Of a stretch of DNA of 64,000 nucleotides, positions 17,901 through 25,521 are shown piece after piece. Location: assembly GCF_000024265.1 (NCBI RefSeq), contig NC_013204.1, positions 248,001-312,000 of the forward strand, given 5' to 3'. A program made the translations under genes and the position numbers. Below the pieces are notes generated by a model that made no database searches, was not told the DNA's origin, and saw nothing but the letters and a program-made list of their open reading frames with translations. Every line of letters starts with the position of its first letter. Position 1 is the stretch's first letter. The stretch comes from Eggerthella lenta DSM 2243 (GTDB lineage: Bacteria; Actinomycetota; Coriobacteriia; Coriobacteriales; Eggerthellaceae).

Positions 17901-19277
17901 CTGATCGAGCACACCTCGAGCGACATCGTGCTGCTGTCATGGTCCGACAAAGAGGACGTCCGCGTGAACGTGGTGGCGTGCGGTGCGTCGAAGAAGTACG
18001 GGCTCTCGCCCGAGCAGTACGAGGATATCATTCGCGGCCAGCTGTACCTTCCGAGCGGAGACGGGGGCGGGCGCCTGGTCGACGAGATTGTCGACAAGAT
18101 CGATCGAGGCGAGAGCTTGGCGATTGTGGATCGACCGCGCTTTCCCGGGCGCGAGAACGTCTGGATGCACATTGAGGCTCGCCGCGTGGGCCTCGAGTCC
18201 TTTGAGCGTATGGCGTTGTGTTTGGTCACCGATGTGTCTTCTATGAAGAACCAGCAACAGGAGCTGTGGCTCACCAAGCGAAAGCTGGAGGGGGTTCTGG
18301 ATCAAGCCGGCGTCCAAAGCTGGGACTGGGACATCAACAGCAATCGCTTGGTGCTCTCGCGCAGCGAGCTTATGGATCGTATATTCGCAGGTCTGAGCCG
18401 CTTCGAGGACGATATGCTGGTCGTGGACGGGTTCGACCCCGAGACTATGGAGTTCCGCTTCGTGCCGCCCGACTACCAGCAGGCGTTCAGGGACTCGTTT
18501 CGGGGCGTGCGCACTGCTCGCGATCGACAGCGCTCGGTGTTTGAGATCCCGTTCACGTTCGAAGGCGAGGCGCCCTTGTGGATCGAAGTCTCGTGCGAGA
18601 CGGTGCGCGACGAGCAGGATCGGCCTGTCCGTGCGGTGGGATACTACCTTGACATGACCGATCGCAGAAACGAATCCTTGCAGAACAAAGCGAACTCCGA
18701 GGCGTTGCGGCAGCTGCGAAAAAAGAGCTTCCAGCTGCTCAAGATGGCGAAGACCGATGCGTTGACCGGGTTGCATAACCGCCAGGCGGCCATCCCGAAG
18801 ATAGAGGAGCGCCTACGCGCGGTCGAGGCGGGCGAGCTGGGCGATGCTTCGTGTGCGCTGATCATGTTGGATCTGGACTCCTTCAAGCTGGCCAACGACG
18901 TGTTCGGGCACGCGTACGGCGATCAGGTTATCGTGCATGTGGCCGAGGCTCTGAAGGAGTCGTTCCCTGGCGACGTCGTCTGCCGTATGGGTGGGGACGA
19001 GTTCCTGGTGTGGTGCGAGGACGTGGACGAGGGAGCGTTGGAGGATAGGATCGCCTCTGCGCTGCGTGCCATGGAGGTCGAACGCGTTGAGGACGGTCGA
19101 ACGTTCCTGTTCTCGGCGTCGGCCGGTTACGTGCTGGTTCCGCAGGAGGGCTTCTCGTTCGACGACTTATATCAGAAAGCGGATTCGGCGCTGTTTTCGG
19201 TCAAGATGGACGGCAAGCGCTCCTGCTCGCGATTCTGGTCTGGGATGAAGACCGTTCGCTGCGAGTTGGCCGAGTGA
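14925..19277 (+). CDS. Giant c-di-GMP signalling protein: GGDEF-EAL-PAS-GGDEF
   Basis: 1450 residues, no membrane helix seen. Order: a PAS-like sensor (~20-95) with a CPDC motif; a GGDEF-like domain (~130-275) with a degenerate SGDDF site; a complete EAL phosphodiesterase (~290-540: GLEALVRW, VNVSRRDL, EITES, DDFGSGYSSL, KLDMKL, AEGVETESQ); several PAS/PAC repeats (~560-1260); and a C-terminal diguanylate cyclase (TDALTGLHNR, then MGGDEF near 1356). It may both make and break cyclic di-GMP under control of several sensed ligands. The first GGDEF probably acts only as a GTP sensor. The start is uncertain: TTG at 14925 as listed, or ATG at 14970/14976. A sister gene lies at 53529. Confidence 0.9.
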   Translation: MSSVLARAIFPDESGMLMEAMFGEVETLAYVIDSECRVVYFNKKMEVAFPHLETGMLCYQVLRGEPASCPDCPLILDHASKSRVYNQRIRSWIETEVSDIDWPGSGACHIFLSRVIDRPDLGAADPKPFDALTGLYTREAFFSAVSTAIQAYPERSYCLMAVDIEHFKLFNEWYGEEAGDLFLEEVGRLLGEAAAESGGVSGYLSGDDFCMLLPCDEGMIETLRARITQSALHHGKGMGFLPAFGLFRIDDRSLPVGIMYDRALLALASVKGNYAQRFRWYDDGMLREIKDDHSLLLEVQQALEKGEITFYAQPKCNLDTGKIVGLEALVRWMHPERGLIPPIQFIPMLERNGLITALDLHIWEEVFRALRAWVDAGQAPVPISVNVSRRDLYALDVLGTFEGLIEKYDIPPRLLAVEITESAYVEDCELIVDIVEGFHDLGISVHMDDFGSGYSSLGMLKDVNVDVLKLDMKLLDAIDAQSRKARSILEAIIGMANLLDIRVIAEGVETESQRQLLVKMGCLYGQGYFFYKPMPKAEFEPLIANRTKVDFRGIHADSIERFRIRDLIESRVLSDAMLDDILGPLVLYDLYDGEVELLSANEHYCQLNGVNAVDLHELRSTFARRAFESDWDEVMEAFEQARENVPNGAVVVVRRMRPDGSTAHLLVHLLFLREHEGHYLYLGSLRDVTRERQQARQLESSRRALSAATDASPRDPLLVALGEENRRTALALSAELSPGGMIGGYCEPEFPLYFANAAMVELLGYDTYEELAAGIDWRVGNTIHPDDLASVALDIGPEYYVGLEYTTTYRMARKDGTWFWTLDKGRVVEAEDGRLAIVSACTDITEVMAVQQQLAERNKLLISQNEELAFLNEDMPGGYHRCLDAPGCDFLYMSDRFLDMFGYTREEIKELFDDKYMLMVHPDDRDSVAKGVTALREGTAGSDPLEYRMRAKDGWRWVIDQSRFLEYDDTSFLQGVVVDVTETVELRDMMSMLIEHTSSDIVLLSWSDKEDVRVNVVACGASKKYGLSPEQYEDIIRGQLYLPSGDGGGRLVDEIVDKIDRGESLAIVDRPRFPGRENVWMHIEARRVGLESFERMALCLVTDVSSMKNQQQELWLTKRKLEGVLDQAGVQSWDWDINSNRLVLSRSELMDRIFAGLSRFEDDMLVVDGFDPETMEFRFVPPDYQQAFRDSFRGVRTARDRQRSVFEIPFTFEGEAPLWIEVSCETVRDEQDRPVRAVGYYLDMTDRRNESLQNKANSEALRQLRKKSFQLLKMAKTDALTGLHNRQAAIPKIEERLRAVEAGELGDASCALIMLDLDSFKLANDVFGHAYGDQVIVHVAEALKESFPGDVVCRMGGDEFLVWCEDVDEGALEDRIASALRAMEVERVEDGRTFLFSASAGYVLVPQEGFSFDDLYQKADSALFSVKMDGKRSCSRFWSGMKTVRCELAE

Positions 19278-19496
19278 CGGGTGCTGCCGGCTCTCTGTCT
19301 GCGGCCGCTTCGGCTCGCTTGCTTGCGCGATCATGAAAACAACACTTACGAGAATGCTTGAGATTCGCTAGAATCGAAGATGCCGCGGCGCGCTTCAGCG
19401 CGCCCGGCGTGTCTCGTTTCCCCGAAAGGCGCCTTCTGCGCTGGTAGGTTCGATGGGGCCAATCAAGACAACCGAAGACGAAAGGACGATTCCTTT

Positions 19497-21374
19497 ATGC
19501 AAGGGAAACCTCTTGTGCTGCTGCTGTCCGTCTTGTACGGCAGCGCGTTCATTGCGGGGTTCAACGAGAACCTCGTCAACATGGCGCTCGTGTCCATCAT
19601 GGCGGAGTACGGCGTCGACTCCGTGACGGCTCAGTGGCTGGTCACCGGCTATATGATCGTGGCCACCGTCGTGGTCACGTGCATGGCGTTTCTCTATCGG
19701 CGCTTCCATGTGCGCACGCTGTTCTTCGGCGCGGCCGGCTTGAGCATCGTCGGCTCCGCGATGGGGCTCGTCGCTCCCAGCTTCGAGCTGCTGCTGGTCG
19801 CGCGCCTCGTGCAGGCGGTGGGCACGGGCATCTTCATCCCGCTTATGATGAACACCATCCTCGTGGTCACGCCGAAGAACAAGCTGGGCACGTACCTGTC
19901 CGTCGGCGGCTGCATGATCACGTTCGGCCCCGCGTTCGCCCCGGTGGTGTGCGGCGCGCTGGTGACGGCGTTCGGATGGCACAGCATTTTCGTCGTGCCC
20001 ATCGTGGCGATGGCGGTGCTGGCCGTGCTCGGCTTCTTCTACATGAAGAACCTCGAAACGCACGAAGCGCATCTCGACGTGCTGTCGGTGGTCCTTTCCG
20101 CCGTGGCGCTGACCGTGTTGTCGTTCGGTTTGACGCAGCTGACCACCGACGGTGTTCTGGCTGTCGCCGCCCTTGTGCTGGCGGCGGCCATGGTTGCAGT
20201 GTTCGTGGTGCGCCAGCTGCGATGCGCGCATCCGCTCATCGATTTGGCGCCGATGAAGAATCGCGCGTTCTGGCCGGCGATCATTCTGGTGACCATCGCG
20301 ATGATGAGCATGTTCTCGATGAGCGTGCTGCTGCCGCTGTACTTCGAAGGCGCGGCGGGCATGACCGCCTTCGCCGCTGGTCTGGTGATCCTCGTTCCCG
20401 TGCTGGCGAACGCGGGCGCCACGCTGCTGGGCGGCCGCATCATGGACAAACGAGGCGAATGGCCTTTGCTGCCTCTGGGCTTCGGCGGCATCGCCGTCGG
20501 CTTCATCGCGTTGGTGGCGGTTGCGCCGCAGCTGTCCGTGCCGGCGGTGTTCGCGGCCATGCTGGTGATGTACGTGGCGGTGGGCTTCATCTTCTCGCCC
20601 TCGCAGACGGCGGGCCTGCGTGCGCTGCCGCCTCGGCAGAATCCGTTCGGCGTGGCGCTCATGACCACGTTCGTGCAGATCGCCGCCTGCATCGGGCCAT
20701 CGCTGTACATCGGCATCATGTCGTCGGGCCAAGCGGGCGCTGCGGCTTCGGGCGCGTCTGCAGCGCAGGCGACCGCAGACGGGTTCGCGCTTGCGATGGC
20801 AGTGGCCGCGGCCATCGGCGTCGTTGGGTTCGCCTTAGCGCTGGCGTATGCTCGCGCGGCGCGGAAGCGTGCGGCCGTGCAGGCCGTGGAACGCGCGGCG
20901 CAGCCCCAGGCGCTGTCGGTGCTTGCGTCCATCATGGAGGCTGACCCCTACACGCTGCCGGCCGCCACGCCGGTGCGCGAGGCGATGCGCGCGTTCGTGG
21001 ATTTGAGGGTCGGCGGGTTGCCGCTGGTGGACGAGCAGGGGCATCCGGCGGGCTTCGTGTCCGACGGCGACGTGATGCGCTACCTGGCCGACAAGCATCC
21101 GCTGATCACGGGATCGTATTCGCTGGTGGAAGCCGCCAACAGCCAGACGTTCGACGAGCGCCTGCGCGAGCTCATCGAGCTTCCGGTGAGCGCGATCGCC
21201 ACCGACAAGCTGGTGGCCATCGAGGCCGGATCGTCGCTGGAAGAGGTGTGCAACCTGTTGGCCACGCGCCGTTTGAAGAAAGTGCCGGTGGTGCGCGACG
21301 GCGCGATCGTGGGCACCGTCAACCGCTCCGACGTGCTGCGCTACGCGATGGACACCTGCCTGCAGGGAGTGTAG
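19497..21374 (+). CDS. MFS transporter (DHA2/EmrB-like) fused to a CBS-domain pair
   Basis: 625 residues. Residues ~1-470 form a drug:H+ antiporter-2 type permease (about 14 helices; LVNMALVSIMAEYGV and VARLVQAVGTGIFIPLMM, the latter matching the G-rich antiporter motif). Residues ~477-620 are two CBS motifs (TPVREAMRAFVDLRVGGLP ... GFVSDGDVMRYL and SLEEVCNLLATRRLKKVPVV ... GTVNRSDVLRYA), which usually bind adenine nucleotides. The fusion suggests transport gated by cell energy or a nucleotide signal, which is inference. ATG at 19497 follows GAAAGGACG by 10 bases. The substrate is not known. Confidence 0.88.
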   Translation: MQGKPLVLLLSVLYGSAFIAGFNENLVNMALVSIMAEYGVDSVTAQWLVTGYMIVATVVVTCMAFLYRRFHVRTLFFGAAGLSIVGSAMGLVAPSFELLLVARLVQAVGTGIFIPLMMNTILVVTPKNKLGTYLSVGGCMITFGPAFAPVVCGALVTAFGWHSIFVVPIVAMAVLAVLGFFYMKNLETHEAHLDVLSVVLSAVALTVLSFGLTQLTTDGVLAVAALVLAAAMVAVFVVRQLRCAHPLIDLAPMKNRAFWPAIILVTIAMMSMFSMSVLLPLYFEGAAGMTAFAAGLVILVPVLANAGATLLGGRIMDKRGEWPLLPLGFGGIAVGFIALVAVAPQLSVPAVFAAMLVMYVAVGFIFSPSQTAGLRALPPRQNPFGVALMTTFVQIAACIGPSLYIGIMSSGQAGAAASGASAAQATADGFALAMAVAAAIGVVGFALALAYARAARKRAAVQAVERAAQPQALSVLASIMEADPYTLPAATPVREAMRAFVDLRVGGLPLVDEQGHPAGFVSDGDVMRYLADKHPLITGSYSLVEAANSQTFDERLRELIELPVSAIATDKLVAIEAGSSLEEVCNLLATRRLKKVPVVRDGAIVGTVNRSDVLRYAMDTCLQGV

Positions 21375-21385
21375 GGGAGACGTCT

Positions 21386-21545
21386 GGCTTCGTAGGGCGC
21401 TGCAGGGCGCCGGCCGGCTTCGCAGGGCGCTGCAGGGTGCTGCAGGGCGCCGGCCGGCTTCGCAGGGCGCTGCAGGGTGCTGCAGACTGCCGGCCGGTTT
21501 CGCGGGGTGCTGCAGGATGCCGGTCGGCTTCGCAGGGCGCCGGCT
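21386..21545 (+). repeat. GC-rich tandem repeats after the MFS-CBS gene
   Basis: Imperfect units of the type GGCTTCGCAGGGCGCTGCAG, some with an extra GGTGCTGCAG and a GCGCCGGCC spacer, fill the stretch between the MFS gene and the 118-bp palindrome at 21546. No gene seen. Unit lengths vary (about 20-55 bases), unlike a CRISPR array. Confidence 0.7.
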
Positions 21546-21662
21546 GGCAGAGATTGCACGCTATGCACGATTCTAAGCCGCATTTTTAATGCGGTCGGGA
21601 AGAAAGCCCAGGTCGTAAAAAACTAACGATGAAAAAATCGTGCATAGCGTGCAATCTCTGCC
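21546..21662 (+). repeat. 118-bp palindromic repeat, copy 1
   Basis: Long imperfect palindrome: the left end GGCAGAGATTGCACGC then TATGCACGATT pairs with AATCGTGCATA then GCGTGCAATCTCTGCC at the right end. The inner part contains AGAAAGCCCAGGTCG, shared with the other copies (22882, 35837, 61332). This copy and copy 2 have the same orientation and flank the nuclease-like gene at 21907. Confidence 0.85.
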
Positions 21663-21906
21663 AGCTACGGCTCGGTCCGCCGTTAAACCAGGATTGGCAT
21701 AGCCCGGATCGGCCCGTCCCGCGAAAGCTCGCCGGCGGCTCGGAAGCCCTCCTCGGCCATCGGCCAGGCGCTCGTCCCGCCCGATCGCCAGCCGCCCGAC
21801 AGGGGAAGCGGCGTGCGGCGGTGCATGTCGATCCCGGTTTAGCAGCGGACGACCTCGCTTCGACTGCCAAGGATGAAGCGGGTTCGCTGCCGGCTTTCGA
21901 TCGCAT
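21663..21906. other. Non-coding stretch between palindrome copy 1 and the nuclease-like gene
   Basis: About 240 GC-rich bases in which I see no convincing gene, RNA or terminator. Confidence 0.5.
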
Positions 21907-22839
21907 TCAGAACCCGAGCAGATCGCGGCGAAGCTGTCGGTTGGCGCGCGTGAAATCGGGATCGACGTAGCGAAGGCGCTTTCCGGTGTGTTCGGCAACG
22001 GTGTGCGCGATCGCGTTCATGCTTCCGCCGTTTTCGAGTTGCCATTTCGTGACGGTCAGCACGGTGATTCCCATCGACACCAGGGCATCTCGTCTCATCG
22101 AGTCCTTCAGCATCTGCTCTGGATCCTCGTGGTTTCCGCCGTCGTATTCGACGTCGAGTTTCGCTTCAGGCCAGTACAAATCGCACACGAGGTAGTTCTT
22201 GCCGGCAATGCGCCGTTCCCGCCTGCCCAAGTCGATGCGATGGTTGAGCAGCGGCTGCTTCAGGCCGTAACCTCCCATTCGGTACGGCAGCGTGAGAAGC
22301 ATCGTCAGGATCGTCTCGCGCGATGAGGCCGATCCGTTCGCCACATAGCGAAGCGCCTTGATTGCCTTCCTTTTGCCGTGCGTCTTGTCGAGGCTGTTTG
22401 CATACGCGGTAAGCTTTTCGACGCTGGTCAGCGGCGCGCACGTTCGGTAGGAGTTGTCGGAGAGGTCGTAGGCTCCGCATAGCTCGAAGCCCAGTTCGAT
22501 AAGCTTCGGAAGATTCCATAACGTGGCCATTTGCACGAAACACAACTCCGGGGAGCATACGCGGAAGCCGTTCATAGAGTCGAGGGTCGAGCGTGGCGGC
22601 AACGTTCCGCCTTCCACATGACTGACGGCCTCGTTCGAAGCTCGACGAACGGAGTTGTGCGGTACGAGCACGTGCAAAGGACGTTCGAGCCACCATGGCC
22701 CCGGTTCGGCAAGCGATCCTTTTCGGGGAGGTTCGTCGAGAAGCGGTCGGGTATCTTCGATGGCGCGAAAACTTCGCTGGCCGATGCGAACCGATCTCCA
22801 GTATTCAAGTGCGGATGTATGACATAGGGTTGGCTCCAT
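21907..22839 (-). CDS. DUF559-like endonuclease-domain protein
   Basis: 310 residues, cytoplasmic. The C-terminal third contains YWPEAKLDVEYDGGNHEDPE, then RRDALVSMGITVLTVTKWQL, resembling the DUF559/Vsr-like restriction-endonuclease fold (D-x9-E-Y-D and the following R-R-D). The N-terminal two thirds (ALEYWRSVRIG ... STLDSMNGFRVCSPELCFVQ) look like the AbiEi/TypeIV-like domain that precedes this nuclease domain in many Actinobacteria, with a possible DNA-binding role. Function is unknown. ATG at 22839 was chosen since upstream codons run into palindrome copy 2; its ribosome site is weak. The gene is enclosed by two same-oriented 118-bp palindromes. Confidence 0.75.
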   Translation of the reverse strand: MEPTLCHTSALEYWRSVRIGQRSFRAIEDTRPLLDEPPRKGSLAEPGPWWLERPLHVLVPHNSVRRASNEAVSHVEGGTLPPRSTLDSMNGFRVCSPELCFVQMATLWNLPKLIELGFELCGAYDLSDNSYRTCAPLTSVEKLTAYANSLDKTHGKRKAIKALRYVANGSASSRETILTMLLTLPYRMGGYGLKQPLLNHRIDLGRRERRIAGKNYLVCDLYWPEAKLDVEYDGGNHEDPEQMLKDSMRRDALVSMGITVLTVTKWQLENGGSMNAIAHTVAEHTGKRLRYVDPDFTRANRQLRRDLLGF

Positions 22840-22881
22840 TGGCTCATGATACGTGGTCGATAGCAAGATGGGAAGCCGGTT

Positions 22882-22999
22882 GGCAGAGATTGCGCGGTAT
22901 GCACGATTATTGAGGCTTGTTATCGGAAGAAAAGAGAGAAAGCCCAGGTCGAAAGAAATGGCAGTGTCGAAGAATCGTGCATAGCGTGTAATCTGTGCC
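22882..22999 (+). repeat. 118-bp palindromic repeat, copy 2
   Basis: Ends GGCAGAGATTGCGCGG / TATGCACGATT pair with AATCGTGCATA / GCGTGTAATCTGTGCC. Inner AGAAAGCCCAGGTCG is conserved in the same orientation as copy 1. It begins 42 bases upstream of the nuclease-like start codon, so it may hold that gene's promoter. Confidence 0.85.
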
Positions 23000-23214
23000 A
23001 CGCCGAGGACGATCTGCTGTAGAACGGGAGCCGGAGGTGCGCGCGTCGGCCCGCGCGCGGCGGCCGGGGTCGCGTGCTCGGCCGGCGCACATGCGGCGGC
23101 CGCTGCCGCGTACGGCATCCGGCACCCGTGCATGTCGGCCGCTGCCGCGTGCGGCATCCGGCGGCGCGTTGCCGGTCGCCTGTGCGCGTGTTCTGCAATC
23201 GGGGTGCGTTCCGC

Positions 23215-23242
23215 TTGACATCGTACCGCGTCGTACTAAAAT
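23215..23242 (+). promoter_or_regulatory. Sigma-70-type promoter of htpG
   Basis: Consensus -35 TTGACA (23215-23220), 16-base spacer, -10 TAAAAT (23237-23242). The CIRCE operator begins six bases downstream and would cover the transcription start. Confidence 0.85.
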
Positions 23243-23247
23243 CCCGT

Positions 23248-23274
23248 TTAGCACTCGAAGTCCGAGACTGCTAA
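23248..23274 (+). promoter_or_regulatory. CIRCE operator (HrcA-binding site)
   Basis: TTAGCACTC, nine bases, GACTGCTAA: one mismatch from the CIRCE consensus right half (GAGTGCTAA). Outer bases CCCGTT/AACGGG extend the palindrome. HrcA represses chaperone genes through this site in many bacteria; hrcA is not in the window. Confidence 0.9.
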
Positions 23275-23316
23275 ACGGGCAGACCGGCAGGTACGAAAAG
23301 GAGAGCGACGCCAACT

Positions 23317-25257
23317 ATGCGCAAGTTCAAAACCGAGAGCAAGAAGCTGCTCGACCTCATGATCAACTCCATCTACACGAACCGCGAGATCTTCCTGCGC
23401 GAGCTCATCTCGAACGCGTCGGACGCGGTGGACAAGCTGTACTTCCGCAGCCTCACCGACAAGGACATCCAGCTGAGCAAGGACGAGCTGGGCATCCGCG
23501 TGGCGTTCGACAAGGACGCGCGCACCGTCACCGTGTCGGACAGCGGCCTGGGCATGACGAAGGACGAGCTCGACCGCAATCTGGGCACCATCGCGCACTC
23601 CGACAGCATGGAGTTCAAGGCCGACAACGCCGACGCCCAGGGCGACGACGTGGACATCATCGGCCAGTTCGGCGTGGGCTTCTACTCCGCGTTCATGGTG
23701 GCGTCGAAGGTGCGCGTCGTGTCGAAGGCGTACGGCAGCGACGAGGCCTGGGCCTGGGAAAGCGACGGCGTGGAGGGCTACACCATCGAGGAGGCCCAGC
23801 GCGAGGGCCACGGCACCGACGTCATCCTCACGCTGAAGGACAACACCGACGACGACAACTACGACACGTTCCTCAGCGAGTTCGGCTTGCGGAACCTCAT
23901 CAAGCGCTACAGCAACTACGTGCGCTACCCCGTGCAGATGGAAGTGTCGAAGACGCGCGAGCTGCCCAAGCCCGAGGACGCCGGCGACGACTACAAACCC
24001 GAGTACGAGGATTACACCGAGGTCGAGACCATCAACTCGATGATCCCCATCTGGAAGCGCAGCAAGTCCGAGGTCACCGACGAGGAGTACAACGAGTTCT
24101 ACAAGACCGACTTCCACGACTTCACCGACCCGGCGCGCACGTTCAGCATCCACGCCGAGGGCGCGCTCAGCTACGACGCGCTGCTGTTCATCCCCGGCCG
24201 CGCGCCGTACGACCTGTACAGCAAGGACTTCAAGAAGGGCCTGGCGCTGTACAGCTCCAACGTCCTGATCATGGAGAAGTGCGAGGAGCTGCTGCCCGAC
24301 CACTTCAACTTCGTGCGCGGCGTGGTGGACAGCCAGGACCTGCAGCTGAACATCAGCCGCGAGACGCTGCAGCACAACAGCCAGCTGCGCGCCATCGCGA
24401 AGAAGATCGAGAAGAAGATCACGTCCGAGCTGAAGAAGATGCGCGACAACGATCGCGAGGAGTACGAGAAGTTCTTCGAGAACTTCGGTCGCGGCCTGGA
24501 GTTCGGCATCTACAACAGCTACGGCATGCTGAAGGACCAGCTGGCCGACCTGCTGCTGTTCTACTCGGCCAAGCAGGAGAAGCTGGTCACGCTGGACGAG
24601 TACCTGGAGGCCGCGCCGGCCGACCAGAAGGCCATCTATTACGCCGCCGGCGAGAGCGTCGAGCGCCTGGCCAAGATGCCCATCGTGAAGACGGTGCTGG
24701 GGAAGGGCTACGACGTGCTGCTGTGCACGAAGGACGTGGACGAGTTCTGCTTCCAGTCGATGATGACGTACGGTGCGCCCGCGGCCGACGGCGAGGATGC
24801 GCCGGAGCCGTTCGAGCTGAAGAACGTGGCGTCGGGCGACCTCGACCTGGCCTCCGAAGAGGAGAAGAAGGAAGCCGAGGAGACGACGAAGGACAACGAG
24901 GCCCTGTTCGCCGCTATGAAGGACGCGCTGGGCGACTCGGTGATGAAGGTGGCGGTGTCGTCACGCCTGACCGATGCTCCCGCTTGCATCACCGCGGCCG
25001 GTCCGGTGTCGCTGGAGATGGAGCGCATCATGGCACAGATGCCCGACGGCGGCGAGGGCATTAAGTCCGAGCGCGTGCTGGAAGTGAACGCGAAGCACGC
25101 GGTGTTCGACGTGCTGCGCGCCGCGCAGGAAGCCGGCGACGCCGACAAGGTGAAGCTGTACGCCGAGCTGCTGTACAACCAGGCGCTGCTGGTTGAGGGC
25201 CTGCCCATCGAGGATCCGGTAGCGTATGCGAACGCGGTGACCAAGCTGATGGCGTAA
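23317..25257 (+). CDS. htpG: Molecular chaperone HtpG (Hsp90)
   Basis: 646 residues, full length for bacterial Hsp90. The N-terminal ATPase domain shows FLRELISNASDAVDKL, DSGLGMTKDEL and IGQFGVGFYSAFMVA, all hallmarks of GHKL nucleotide binding; the middle domain has LQLNISRETLQ with the catalytic-loop Arg. The C-terminal dimer domain carries an acidic stretch. It refolds or matures client proteins in the cytoplasm with ATP. ATG at 23317 lies 42 bases after a CIRCE operator, with AAAAGGAGAGCGACGCC as ribosome site. This control of htpG by HrcA rather than CtsR or sigma-32 is clear in the sequence. Confidence 0.97.
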   Translation: MRKFKTESKKLLDLMINSIYTNREIFLRELISNASDAVDKLYFRSLTDKDIQLSKDELGIRVAFDKDARTVTVSDSGLGMTKDELDRNLGTIAHSDSMEFKADNADAQGDDVDIIGQFGVGFYSAFMVASKVRVVSKAYGSDEAWAWESDGVEGYTIEEAQREGHGTDVILTLKDNTDDDNYDTFLSEFGLRNLIKRYSNYVRYPVQMEVSKTRELPKPEDAGDDYKPEYEDYTEVETINSMIPIWKRSKSEVTDEEYNEFYKTDFHDFTDPARTFSIHAEGALSYDALLFIPGRAPYDLYSKDFKKGLALYSSNVLIMEKCEELLPDHFNFVRGVVDSQDLQLNISRETLQHNSQLRAIAKKIEKKITSELKKMRDNDREEYEKFFENFGRGLEFGIYNSYGMLKDQLADLLLFYSAKQEKLVTLDEYLEAAPADQKAIYYAAGESVERLAKMPIVKTVLGKGYDVLLCTKDVDEFCFQSMMTYGAPAADGEDAPEPFELKNVASGDLDLASEEEKKEAEETTKDNEALFAAMKDALGDSVMKVAVSSRLTDAPACITAAGPVSLEMERIMAQMPDGGEGIKSERVLEVNAKHAVFDVLRAAQEAGDADKVKLYAELLYNQALLVEGLPIEDPVAYANAVTKLMA

Positions 25258-25261
25258 CTTG

Positions 25262-25289
25262 GTTCCGGCGGCTTGCCAGCCGCCGGAAC
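25262..25289 (+). terminator. Hairpin after htpG
   Basis: Perfect 12-base arms GTTCCGGCGGCT and AGCCGCCGGAAC with a TGCC loop, five bases past the stop. There is no T-run. The rest of the gap to 25521 is GC-rich and empty apart from a GTCATCCTGAGCG fragment at its end. Confidence 0.6.
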
Positions 25290-25521
25290 AGCTCGACGCT
25301 GCGGTCCGCTGCGGCACCCCGTCTTCGCGCGATCCCGGAAGCTCGCGTACCACAGTATCCCCTACGGGGACTTCCTGCGGGGCGCGCTTCGCCTCCGCGA
25401 TCCCACGAATGCGAGGCACCGCAGCGGCCCTCGCTGTCTTACTACGCCAACCGGGGCGCGCATTATGCGTCCTGCGGACGCATAGACGGGTCGCTTCGCT
25501 CCCGTCTGTCATCCTGAGCGG

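Noticed and set aside
21386-21545. CRISPR-like array
   Set aside because: Units vary in length, have no unique spacers of even size and no cas genes are near; it is a degenerate GC-rich tandem repeat.
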